Source of the DNA: RGIG8745 sp045576655
Lineage (GTDB): Bacteria; Bacteroidota; Bacteroidia; Bacteroidales; Bacteroidaceae
Assembly (NCBI GenBank): GCA_045576655.1
Contig: JAZNGW010000018.1
Coordinates: 30,387 to 94,386, forward strand
DNA length: 64,000 nt
Direction of reading: 5' to 3'
Position numbers and translations under genes: made by a program. Under the pieces are notes generated by a model. It searched no databases, was not told where the DNA came from, and saw nothing but the letters and a program-made list of their open reading frames with translations. Positions 33,902 to 42,227 of this stretch are shown in pieces. The number at the start of each line of letters is the position of its first letter. The first letter of the stretch is position 1.

Positions 33902-35010
33902 GAATTAAGGTTCTAAGCATATTGACGATAGTCATGGCATTGGCTTTAAAGGCCAGTGCCATGCCATCGTTTAATACCAAATTACATGCTAGAATCGCCA
34001 AAGAGGTAAAGATTGACATCCCTGACAACATCGGGATAGAGGCAAACAACGACAGCACGTGGTCTTTCAGAGGACGCACACTACGCATAAGAACCAACGC
34101 TTTCGGCGATGTTTCGCACATCGGATACAAGATGTTTGACAATTCAATCGTCGATGCATACGGAAACACACCTCTGCTAAATTTTATCGAACGCTACATA
34201 CTGGAACTGGACCTATGCCTTGACGGACGCACAGCAGCCGACCGTATGGATATTGACAGAGTTTTTTGCGGTAAAGGAAACATCGGTATGTTTCGCAAAG
34301 TAACTCCTACTACGCCTTTCGAAATAGAAGTTGTCACAAGACGCATGTACCGAGCAAAATGGTTTATAGGCGACGAAGAACTAAGCCTAACCATCCCTGC
34401 CGACTGCCAGCTCTTGCTTGGAGCAAACGCCATAGAACTTGAAGATATGTTCGAAGCCGGAGTAAAAAGGATCATTCCTATCTCAGGCGACGCACTTATC
34501 CCTGAGTGGGCAAACGCTAAAACGTCCAGGTCAGAGAACTTTATTGTCGCTAACAGCGGGGAGTATCTGAGCAGCCTAATCAGAAGTGATATATACCTAA
34601 AGAAGGAAAAAGGCAAGCCCGTACTTGTGCTTGACGCAAAGAACCCGCAACACAGCATCAGAAATATCATGCTAACCGGTGCCTATAGTAAAGACATTCC
34701 CATGAATCTGAAAATAGACCGATACGGGCACAAAGCGACAAAGGCAGGAATTACTCTGCAACAGTTTGTTTCGTTCTGCAAACTCGACGGATGCAAACTC
34801 TATTTTGGAGTTAAGCAACGCGACAACAAAGTACTGAAAGGTACATTATTCGCAGTTAATATGCCGTTGGCCTACAACCATGTATTGAGCGTAGAATTCC
34901 CTATAGACATCCTTAACGGCAAGGAAGAGACTGTAAGTGGCACTGTTTACACTTACATCCCCCTACATAATGTCACAGACGAATTTTTCATCCAAGACCT
35001 AACTAAATAA
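33898..35010 (+). CDS. Exported protein of unknown function, tubulin-like cluster
   Basis: The start at ATG 33898 overlaps the upstream stop (ATGA), showing coupling, and gives a signal peptide (MRIKVLSILTIVMALALKAS, cleavage near ASA-MP). The mature ~350 residues are mixed alpha/beta without a motif I recognise. Notable segments are DNSIVDAYGNTPLLNFIERY, WFIGDEELSLTIPADCQLLL and VFCGKGNIGMF. Four Cys remain in the mature chain, which could form disulfides in the periplasm. The upstream in-frame ATG at 33862 would lack a signal peptide. No function assigned. Confidence 0.75.
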   Translation: MRIKVLSILTIVMALALKASAMPSFNTKLHARIAKEVKIDIPDNIGIEANNDSTWSFRGRTLRIRTNAFGDVSHIGYKMFDNSIVDAYGNTPLLNFIERYILELDLCLDGRTAADRMDIDRVFCGKGNIGMFRKVTPTTPFEIEVVTRRMYRAKWFIGDEELSLTIPADCQLLLGANAIELEDMFEAGVKRIIPISGDALIPEWANAKTSRSENFIVANSGEYLSSLIRSDIYLKKEKGKPVLVLDAKNPQHSIRNIMLTGAYSKDIPMNLKIDRYGHKATKAGITLQQFVSFCKLDGCKLYFGVKQRDNKVLKGTLFAVNMPLAYNHVLSVEFPIDILNGKEETVSGTVYTYIPLHNVTDEFFIQDLTK

Positions 35011-35015
35011 AACGT

Positions 35016-35714
35016 ATGATGATAAGACTTTTTTTAATTCCAATACTTGCATTGCTCCCCTTACTGACAGTCAATGCAAATGATAATGATGCTGTCAAAA
35101 AACAGATCAATAGCATTAAGAAAAACAACGTTGTATATCTTTACGGAGAAGCAACTGCTGAAACTGAAGAAGAAGCAAGAGGACTTGCTGAAGAGATATT
35201 GTACCAATCAATAAATGAATGGATTGCCCAAAAGAAGAAGATGCAAAACAGCAGAAACATCGTTATAAAGGATCAAAATGAATTGACTACAACAATGACG
35301 CTCCCTCGCGGCAATATGTTCAGGGCCTTTGTCTATGTAAAGAAAAGCGACATCATCCCTACAAACAACACCGTTGTATTAGAAAATACAGCAGTAGCGG
35401 AACCCAAAAGTCTCGGAGGAGCAGAAGAAGTTAACACTCTGCCTGAAGTTGTGAAACTTGTTGCCGCTTGTACAGAGTACAGTGATATGGTAGCATACAT
35501 CAAGCAGTATAAGGCTAAGGGCGTCATTGAGAACTATGGAAGATACGCCTCGCTTGACAATCCCGACAACTACTATCTGGCCATCTACAACACTGCAGGC
35601 AAGGTCGTAGCCGTGTTGTCCCCTGGCGAGGACAGAATAAACGTCGTGACTAAAAAGCCTGACGGCATAGTTAACTACTCCGGATGCGGAGCTATAGGAT
35701 TCAACTTGAAATAA
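35016..35714 (+). CDS. Exported protein with LPP20-like N-terminal region
   Basis: Signal peptide (about 1-21, ending VNAND). The segment VVYLYGEATAETEEEARGLA followed by EEILYQSINEWI resembles the core of LPP20-type and related envelope proteins, where an 'ATAxTxxEA' strand-helix occurs. The C-terminal half (about 135-232) has LVAACTEYSDMVAYIKQYKA and ends in a small beta domain (NYYLAIYNTAGKVVAVLSPG). It lies five bases after the previous stop, so it is firmly within the operon. Function unknown; the LPP20 comparison is tentative. Two start Mets are possible (35016 or 35019). Confidence 0.7.
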   Translation: MMIRLFLIPILALLPLLTVNANDNDAVKKQINSIKKNNVVYLYGEATAETEEEARGLAEEILYQSINEWIAQKKKMQNSRNIVIKDQNELTTTMTLPRGNMFRAFVYVKKSDIIPTNNTVVLENTAVAEPKSLGGAEEVNTLPEVVKLVAACTEYSDMVAYIKQYKAKGVIENYGRYASLDNPDNYYLAIYNTAGKVVAVLSPGEDRINVVTKKPDGIVNYSGCGAIGFNLK

Positions 35715-35733
35715 TCATAACCAAATACCTACC

Positions 35734-36753
35734 ATGACAAAGTTTAATAAGATACTTGCGATATTCACGCTGCTCTGCATCACTCTAAATGCAAGAGCGG
35801 AGTATAAGCCCGTCACTGTAACTCTCACTACAGATGAAGGAGTAGAACGCACTGCAGCTCTTGCCAATGCAGAAAGAAATCTCGGCATTGTACTTACTGA
35901 AATAAACAGAGCCCAAGAAGCAAAAACAATTCTCACTACCAAACATCTCCCTATGGACGATTTCTCTCTGAAATCGCTCCTCCGTTTATGGGCTGTTACA
36001 CCATTCTTCTGCGACGACGAAGAGGTCGTAGAGCGATGCTGGATTTTCAGAGACGGCAACATGATGGTAAGCCACATCCCGCTCATCATTACGCCTGAGG
36101 GAGAGGGATTCGGAATGGGAACATACCAAGAGGCTGTAGTAGAGTTCGATGCTAACGGCAAACTTACAGATTTCCGTCTGGCATTAGACGCCCACACTGC
36201 AGAGAGCATGGAAAAATGCGGTTCCGTTGTGGAGAAGGAGAAACAAATGATTATCCTACAATATGTGGAGCGCTTCCGCACTGCCTATAACCAGAAAGAC
36301 ATCAATACAATCGAGAACATGTTCAGCGACGACGCTCTTATCATTACTGGTAAGGTGGTAATGAACAAAAAGACTGAGTATGGCCCAAGCAACACTAAAG
36401 TTGAGTATGTTAAGCAGAACAAACAGCAGTATATAAGCAATTTGCGACGTGCCTTCATGCGTAACAAATGGATTGACGTGAAGTTCAGTCAAATTGGCGA
36501 AAGAGGCGAATCAGGCGGTTGCGCCGGAATCACTCGTTCAACCGTAGATCCGACCAAATACGGTGTACGCCTGCATCAAAGTTGGAAGTCAAGCAACTAT
36601 AGCGACGAGGGATATCTGTTCCTACTTTGGGAGTTCCCTGAGGACGGAAGCAGTCCTATAATTCACGTTCGCACATGGCAGCCCGAATGGGCCGGAGGAC
36701 AGAGAATGGAACCAGATGACGACATCTCCACTCTCGGCGGATTCGATTTGTAA
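35734..36753 (+). CDS. Exported protein with NTF2/SnoaL-like domain
   Basis: Signal peptide (about 1-22, cleavage at ARA-EY). The N-terminal part (about 25-165) contains TLTTDEGVERTAALANAERN, which like the previous gene product has an acidic 'AAxANAER' helix. From about residue 172, YVERFRTAYNQKDINTIENM followed by FSDDALIITGKV is the opening of a SnoaL/NTF2-like cone fold, and the rest (ISNLRRAFMRNKWIDVKFSQ) fits such a fold. In exported proteins these folds usually bind ligands or peptides rather than catalyse. It follows the previous gene by 19 bases. Function unknown. Confidence 0.72.
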   Translation: MTKFNKILAIFTLLCITLNARAEYKPVTVTLTTDEGVERTAALANAERNLGIVLTEINRAQEAKTILTTKHLPMDDFSLKSLLRLWAVTPFFCDDEEVVERCWIFRDGNMMVSHIPLIITPEGEGFGMGTYQEAVVEFDANGKLTDFRLALDAHTAESMEKCGSVVEKEKQMIILQYVERFRTAYNQKDINTIENMFSDDALIITGKVVMNKKTEYGPSNTKVEYVKQNKQQYISNLRRAFMRNKWIDVKFSQIGERGESGGCAGITRSTVDPTKYGVRLHQSWKSSNYSDEGYLFLLWEFPEDGSSPIIHVRTWQPEWAGGQRMEPDDDISTLGGFDL

Positions 36754-36777
36754 ACACATAAACTCAATTCAAACAGC

Positions 36778-38361
36778 ATGAAGTACTTGTTAAGTTTGAT
36801 AATGGTTTGCTGCTTCTGCCTGGCAGGTAAGGCCCAGAACCAATTCATTTCCGACCAGCGATATGAAGACGCCGACCGTATTGGCAACCTTAAAGGCAAG
36901 GCGGGAATCTTGATTTTATCAACTCACAACGACCTGGTCATTACTGTTACCAATGTTCCGGCTGGAGGAACGGCACCTGTAGTAACCCCAAAGGGCAAGG
37001 GTGTGTCCAACTACTACGAATACGAGGTTGTCATTGACAAGAAGGAGATTCCTACGCCTAAAATCGAGGTAAACCGCCGAGGCGACGTACGACGCACCAG
37101 TTTTGTGGGCAAATTGACTGCCAACTTCTTTACAGCCTATCTCATTGAGGAGGTTGCAAAGAAAATCGGACAAGAAAGTTTGCAGTCCGCAGGCGATGCC
37201 ATCCTGGACCAAAAACTGACTGAAGTTGAACTGACATCGTCAATCGAGGACTTGAAGGTAGAGTGCTCTCCATTGCTAAAGGCCACTGTCACAACCAAAC
37301 GCCAGAAGACCGACAGCAACATCAGCATTATCTCAATCGTCATCCCTGTAGCCGTATTTAGCGAAGCTGACGCAGCCCTTAAGGAAGCACAGAGCGCATT
37401 TGAGGAGAGTGAGAAGAAACTCACGGCAGAAAGTTCAGACGAGGATTGGGCAAGGTCTGAAAAGCTGCAAGAGGAACTTGACAAGAAGCGTCAAGAGCGT
37501 GATGCTATGAATTACATTACCATCTATGCACAAGGCACCAACAAATTGTCGCTCGACATCAGCGATCTGGGACCACGCGTAAAGAAATGCTATGGCATCG
37601 TTCCTCTGGAAAAGGAAGTGCATGTATCAAAGTGCAGCGGATTCCTCAAAGAGGGAGGACGCATGTTTGGTCTGCGCAAGTACAATGAGGCGCGCAGGGC
37701 TTTCGACCAGGCTCTCAATGCTGACGATGCCCCTAATGACATGATTCCTGCAATTCAGAGCAATATCAATCAGTGCGATACTTGCATTATTTACGAACGT
37801 TATGCAATGGGAGCCCTTAGCAAGATGAAGCAAATGAGGGAAAAGGGCGAAGGTAGCCAGGAGGAGGTTGTAAGGTACGCCTCTGGCGCATTGGACTACC
37901 TCGAAGTGCTCAACAAATACAACCCTTGCGACTTCTATGCCAGCAGGATAAGCACTCTGAACAACATCATTGAGGACATGCCACTTGTCATCAAATTCAC
38001 CATCACTAAGTGGGAAAAGACTTATTCTGGATTCAGCGAAGGAGGTCCGCTCGGCAATGTCGAGATTTGGGCATACGAGGGTTCTTACCCTCCTGCACTC
38101 AACTCATATAAGAGCGACCGCAAGTTCCGCAGCCTGACTGGCAATAGCACTCAGTATAAGAAAATCGGGACAACTGATGCACAAGGCGAATTGGAACTCA
38201 AACTCATTCGCAAATCCCTCCCTACCGGACTCATGTTCCGTCCTGTAGGCTACGACGACAAAATCAAGATAAACTACTTGGATGCTAAAGAGATTCTCCT
38301 GCAGTCAGAAGGCACATACAACAAGCGCCAGTTCCGCATGAGAATGTATACAGAGGATTAA
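36778..38361 (+). CDS. Large exported protein with coiled-coil and TPR-like helices, tubulin-like cluster
   Basis: Signal peptide (about 1-19, GKAQNQ). An N-terminal beta-rich region (about 30-110) is followed by an amphipathic coiled coil (about 195-245, ALKEAQSAFEESEKKLTAES, SEKLQEELDKKRQERDA). A TPR-like pair follows (about 300-345, GLRKYNEARRAFDQALNADD). The C-terminal domain (about 400-527) contains KFTITKWEKTYSGFSEGGPL and a beta-sandwich-like repeat (TTDAQGELELKLIRKSLPTG) reminiscent of extracellular carrier domains. No known family is recognised. It is 24 bases after the previous gene, so in the same operon. A scaffold role is an inference. Confidence 0.72.
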   Translation: MKYLLSLIMVCCFCLAGKAQNQFISDQRYEDADRIGNLKGKAGILILSTHNDLVITVTNVPAGGTAPVVTPKGKGVSNYYEYEVVIDKKEIPTPKIEVNRRGDVRRTSFVGKLTANFFTAYLIEEVAKKIGQESLQSAGDAILDQKLTEVELTSSIEDLKVECSPLLKATVTTKRQKTDSNISIISIVIPVAVFSEADAALKEAQSAFEESEKKLTAESSDEDWARSEKLQEELDKKRQERDAMNYITIYAQGTNKLSLDISDLGPRVKKCYGIVPLEKEVHVSKCSGFLKEGGRMFGLRKYNEARRAFDQALNADDAPNDMIPAIQSNINQCDTCIIYERYAMGALSKMKQMREKGEGSQEEVVRYASGALDYLEVLNKYNPCDFYASRISTLNNIIEDMPLVIKFTITKWEKTYSGFSEGGPLGNVEIWAYEGSYPPALNSYKSDRKFRSLTGNSTQYKKIGTTDAQGELELKLIRKSLPTGLMFRPVGYDDKIKINYLDAKEILLQSEGTYNKRQFRMRMYTED

Positions 38362-38418
38362 CCCCAAAAACTACAGCAACTTTTTATCTAATCAATAACT
38401 AATAAAACTTATTCTAAA

Positions 38419-39159
38419 ATGAAAACTGCAATTAAACTGTTAGCATTAGTCGCTATGTTCAGTGTTGGAACTGAGGTTTCTGCACAAGGATTCCTGAAAA
38501 AACTCGAAAAAGCAGCAAACAAGGCATTATCTGCTACTGACAAGGTTCTTGACGGAGCAGACAAGGCTCTTGACGCAACAGATGCCGTTCTCGGCGAGAC
38601 AACACCAGCAGATAGCACGAAAAAAATCAATTGGGAGGCTATTCCTGTTTATCACACTCAAAAAATCACTGAGACAGATGCTAACGGCCAGCCTTTACTT
38701 AACGAAGACGGCACACCTAAGGTACGCGTATTCCTCGTTGACCAGTTTGGAAACAAGCGTAGCAAGGAAGCCGTTAAGGCACAGCAGAAAAAACTCTGGG
38801 CTGCAGTCGGTGCCATTGCCGGCAAAGTAGGAATAGGCGCTGTAGCAGGAGGTCTATTGAAAGGCGATGTTGAAGGTGCTGTAGCAGGTGCAGCAGTAGG
38901 TGCAGTGGCAAGCGCTGATGACATAAAAATGGCTGTGGCACAGAAGAAGTCACTCAATCAACAGAAGAAGTTGCTCAAGGCTTACGAAGAGAACTTCACT
39001 GACGAAGGTGTACCTGTAGATGCAAAAGCAGATCTCAGCAAAATCAAGAACCTCGATTTAGCTGAAGACAATTCACTTTCCATGTCATCTGAAGAATTGA
39101 AGAAGGAGTTGGAAAGCGAAGCATTCAATACTACTGACGACAGCGCTTGGGATATTTAA
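38419..39159 (+). CDS. Exported protein with glycine-zipper-like segment, last gene of tubulin-like cluster
   Basis: Signal peptide (about 1-23, VSAQG). An Ala/Lys/Asp helix (KKLEKAANKALSATDKVLDG, with the repeats KVLDGADK/KALDATDA) comes next. A Gly/Ala-rich zipper follows at about 135-170 (AAVGAIAGKVGIGAVAGGLL, GAVAGAAVGAVA), the kind of segment that inserts in or packs against membranes. The C-terminus is acidic. It could be a membrane-active or oligomeric outer component. The gene is 57 bases after the previous one and is closed by a strong bidirectional terminator. No function assigned. Confidence 0.7.
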   Translation: MKTAIKLLALVAMFSVGTEVSAQGFLKKLEKAANKALSATDKVLDGADKALDATDAVLGETTPADSTKKINWEAIPVYHTQKITETDANGQPLLNEDGTPKVRVFLVDQFGNKRSKEAVKAQQKKLWAAVGAIAGKVGIGAVAGGLLKGDVEGAVAGAAVGAVASADDIKMAVAQKKSLNQQKKLLKAYEENFTDEGVPVDAKADLSKIKNLDLAEDNSLSMSSEELKKELESEAFNTTDDSAWDI

Positions 39160-39180
39160 CAAGCACTAACAACGATATGA

Positions 39181-39220
39181 CATAAAAAAGGGATGTGCCG
39201 CGGCACACCCCTTTTTTATG
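39181..39220. terminator. Bidirectional terminator between the tubulin-like cluster and ctpA
   Basis: CATAAAAAAGGG-a-TGTGCC gc GGCACA-c-CCCTTTTTTATG is a 19-position stem with one mismatch and T-runs on both strands, placed between convergent operons. Confidence 0.93.
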
Positions 39221-39243
39221 TCACTCACACAAGGATACAAGTC

Positions 39244-40899
39244 TCACTTGCCGAGTATGCGGTTATACTCTTCTGGATTGTGAAGAATCTCGACGGCTTT
39301 GTCGAAATCGACATCGTCACGGAGACTGTTTTCAACTGTGCCGCGCTGGAAATAATAGCGCTTCACAATTTCCATCTCAACGAGTTTCTTTATGTCGTCC
39401 TTGAAGTTGTCGAAATCGCGTTCGAGGTTATGCTCAAGCTTCTTTTCGAGGGCGGCAAACTCTGCCTCGGCATCCTTGAGATAACCTTCAAACTCTGCCA
39501 CCTTCTTGAGGTCGTCAAGACGCTTCTCGCTCAAACGGTCGTACTTGAAGCCGCTCTCCACTGCCATACGCTTGAACGCCTCGAAATCGGCATCGCTGAT
39601 GGCAAATTCTGCTGCTGGAGCTATGGTAAGGTGAGTCTTGCAATAGTCTGTAGCGAAGTCGGTAAGGACGTCGTCGTTGGAAAGATAGAAGAGAAGGTTT
39701 GCGAGAGTGTCGTGCTTAACCTCCACATCAGGCATAATACCTCCGCTGTCGCGCACCTCACGACCGCCAGCAGTGTGGAACACGTTTGCCAGACTATCTG
39801 CCACACGGTCCTTCTGCCCTTCACGACGGTTCTTATAGTCGATGGCCTGTATGCATCGACCGCTCGGAATGTAGTATTTCGAAGTGGTGAGTTTAAGGCT
39901 TCCGTTGTAAGGAAGGTCGCGCACAGACTGCACGAGTCCTTTGCCGAAAGTCTTGCTGCCCACGATTACGGCGCGGTCGAGGTCTTGCAATGCGCCCGCT
40001 ACGATTTCTGCAGCTGAGGCAGAGCCGTTGTTTACAAGCACCACGATTGGCATTTCAAGGTCGAGAGGTTCGTTCTTGCTCTTGTAGGAGTAGTTTGACG
40101 AGCGCACCTTTCCCTTCATCGAAACGATTTCCTTGTCGCGCGGCACAAAAAGATTGACTATGTTTACAGCCTCAGCCAGTGAGCCTCCGCCGTTGCCACG
40201 TAAGTCAATGACAAGACTCTTGGCACCGTCGGCCTTGACTGATATGAGCGCCTTGCGGAAGTCGCGCGAACTGTTCTCGGTGAATCCGATGAGGTTGATA
40301 TATCCCACATCGCCGCGAAGCACTCCGTGGTAAGGAATCTGCGACACGGTGATGTTGCGGCGAGTAATCTTGAACTTACGAGTTTTCTTCTCGCCTGGGC
40401 GCTGCACTTCAAGCAGGAAAGTTGTGCCTGGCTCACCGCGCAGAAGATTGCTCACCTTCTCCGTGTCCATGCCCTTCAGGTCGTTGTCGTCTATGCGAAG
40501 CAGCACGTCGCCCACTTTGAGCCCCACTTCTGCAGCCGGCATACCCTCATAAGGTTCGTAAATCATGACAGTGCTGTCCTTGCGCAAACGTATTATCGAA
40601 CCTATACCGCCATATTTGCCCTTGGTCATCATCTCAAGCTCTTCCATATCATCTTCGGGATAATAGACCGTATAAGGATCGAGTTCACTCAGCATCGCAT
40701 CGATTCCCACTCGTATTACCTTCTGAGCCTCAAGCGAATCGACATAGAACATATCCAGTTCCTTATAGATGGAATTAAACACATCAAGGTTCTTCACAAC
40801 CTCGAAGTCGTGTCCGTCTTTCTTTTTCTGCGCAAAAAACGGCATAGCGAGTGCAAATGCCGCCAGCAACAACATCACCTTTCCAGAATAAAGTTTCAC
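39244..40899 (-). CDS. C-terminal processing protease (S41A), PDZ-containing
   Basis: CtpA/Prc-type periplasmic protease. An N-terminal signal (about 1-24) is followed by DPYTVYYPEDDMEELEMMTK, a PDZ domain (about 95-180, MPAAEVGLKVGDVLLRIDDN) and the S41 core. The core shows IDLRGNGGG (about 231-239), NNGSASAAEIVAGALQD with the serine nucleophile in SAS (293-295), and VGSKTFGKGLVQ with the general base Lys316. A helical C-terminal part (about 400-551) completes the family pattern. The family degrades or trims envelope proteins from their C-termini. The start and signal fit; the gene faces the tubulin-like cluster across a terminator. Confidence 0.92.
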   Translation of the reverse strand: MKLYSGKVMLLLAAFALAMPFFAQKKKDGHDFEVVKNLDVFNSIYKELDMFYVDSLEAQKVIRVGIDAMLSELDPYTVYYPEDDMEELEMMTKGKYGGIGSIIRLRKDSTVMIYEPYEGMPAAEVGLKVGDVLLRIDDNDLKGMDTEKVSNLLRGEPGTTFLLEVQRPGEKKTRKFKITRRNITVSQIPYHGVLRGDVGYINLIGFTENSSRDFRKALISVKADGAKSLVIDLRGNGGGSLAEAVNIVNLFVPRDKEIVSMKGKVRSSNYSYKSKNEPLDLEMPIVVLVNNGSASAAEIVAGALQDLDRAVIVGSKTFGKGLVQSVRDLPYNGSLKLTTSKYYIPSGRCIQAIDYKNRREGQKDRVADSLANVFHTAGGREVRDSGGIMPDVEVKHDTLANLLFYLSNDDVLTDFATDYCKTHLTIAPAAEFAISDADFEAFKRMAVESGFKYDRLSEKRLDDLKKVAEFEGYLKDAEAEFAALEKKLEHNLERDFDNFKDDIKKLVEMEIVKRYYFQRGTVENSLRDDVDFDKAVEILHNPEEYNRILGK

Positions 40900-40933
40900 T
40901 TCTTACTTGTTTTTACGATTTATACGCTCATTT

Positions 40934-40994
40934 GGGCGAGCGGACCTCGCCCCTACAAATCCTTTTAAAAGGACGCAACACATTACGTCCCTAC
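40934..40994. repeat. REP-like hairpins upstream of ctpA
   Basis: GGGCGAGCGGACCTCGCCCC followed by TAC (40934-40956), and the imperfect palindrome GGACGCAACACATTACGTCC followed by CTAC (40971-40994). Relatives lie near 8092, 11452 and 44336. A degenerate ACTACTTAAACTACTTACTC repeat follows to 41030. Confidence 0.65.
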
Positions 40995-41014
40995 TCCTTA
41001 ACTACTTAAACTAC

Positions 41015-42196
41015 TTACTCCTTAACTCCCAGGCCCGTAAACGTATCCTTCCAGCGGATGACAGGAGTGCCATCAGCCTCGAATTCAATAGGGAGCCATA
41101 TATGGCGGGAGAGTGCAAGACTGCGAGGATTCCACATGTCTGCCATGAAGATAAACTTGCCTTCACCAAGCTTGAGGATGTATGTACCCTGCGTGCCGAA
41201 ACTCTTGTCTGCCTTCCATATCTTAGTCTCGAAGCCTCGGCGTGAACGAACCTCCATAGTAGGGCCTTCGCCGACAAACGGATTGCCTACCTGAGTCCAA
41301 GGTCCCATGATAGATTCAGCCCAGAACATACGTCCCATATTAGGATCCCAGCCTGTGCAACCGCTGCAGATGAGCCAATATTTGCCTTCGTGCTTAAAGA
41401 TTGTAGGAGCCTCATTCTGTCCGCCAGGAGCTACACGCACATACTTGCCTGTATATCCGAGGAAGTCGTCGGTGAGCTCAGCAATGTTGATTGTGAGGTT
41501 CTCCTCAGCAGAATAGATATGATATGCCTTTCCGTCTTCGTCGATGTAGACTGTCATGTCACGACTCATTTGTCCTCCTGGAACGTCACGAGCGAGCAGA
41601 AGTCCCTTCTTGACAGCCTTGCGCCATTCTGGAGTCCACCATTCCTTGTACTTTTCAGGGTCGAGTTTCTTTGCAGCCTTGATGTCCTTCTTTGTGAAGT
41701 CGGCTGGCCAGACGCCTGGGTTAGGGCGAAGCGAACGGATAAACTTGAACGGTCCTGTAGGTGAGTCGCTCACGGCAAATCCCACGCGTGCCGCTTCGTA
41801 GCCACGTCCTTTGAGTTCAAGGTGGAAGAGCATAACGAATTTGCCTGTCTTCTCGTTGTAAAGTACCTTAGGACGCTCCATGATGCAACCGCGCTCTATG
41901 TCAGCGCCTTTCTCTTCACTTACAGCGAGTGCCACGCCTTCATCAGTCCAGTTCAGAAGATCGGTCGACGAGAACACCTCAACACCTACCTCTGTGGTAA
42001 AGCCGCGCAAAGGACGGTTTTCACCATACCAATAATACTTATCGCCATACTTTATTACGCCTCCTCCGTGGGCATTGATATGCTTGCCGTTGTTGTCGGG
42101 CCATTCTTTTGCGTTAGCAAGTTCCGTAACCTGTGCTGTAGCACTAACAGCAAACATCATGGTCAGTGCCATGAAAATAAATTTCACCTTTTTCAT
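41015..42196 (-). CDS. Glycoside hydrolase family 43 protein, exported
   Basis: Signal peptide (about 1-21 from the Met at 42196; MKKVKFIFMALTMMFAVSAT). Five-bladed propeller features: INAHGGGVIKYGDKYYWYGE, FSSTDLLNWTDEG, MERPKVLYNEKTGKFVMLFH, QMSRDMTVYIDEDGKAYHIY, NEAPTIFKHEGKYWLICSGC and DPNMGRMFWAESIMGPW. The pattern is closest to the GH43 subgroup acting on galactans or arabinogalactan side chains (GH43_34-like); substrate is inferred only. Together with the PL11 lyase at the left edge it suggests use of pectic or arabinogalactan polymers, though the two are not in one locus. An in-frame ATG three codons upstream (42205) is an alternative start. Confidence 0.85.
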   Translation of the reverse strand: MKKVKFIFMALTMMFAVSATAQVTELANAKEWPDNNGKHINAHGGGVIKYGDKYYWYGENRPLRGFTTEVGVEVFSSTDLLNWTDEGVALAVSEEKGADIERGCIMERPKVLYNEKTGKFVMLFHLELKGRGYEAARVGFAVSDSPTGPFKFIRSLRPNPGVWPADFTKKDIKAAKKLDPEKYKEWWTPEWRKAVKKGLLLARDVPGGQMSRDMTVYIDEDGKAYHIYSAEENLTINIAELTDDFLGYTGKYVRVAPGGQNEAPTIFKHEGKYWLICSGCTGWDPNMGRMFWAESIMGPWTQVGNPFVGEGPTMEVRSRRGFETKIWKADKSFGTQGTYILKLGEGKFIFMADMWNPRSLALSRHIWLPIEFEADGTPVIRWKDTFTGLGVKE

Positions 42197-42227
42197 AGTT
42201 ATCATTATATTTTATAGGTAGTAGTGG

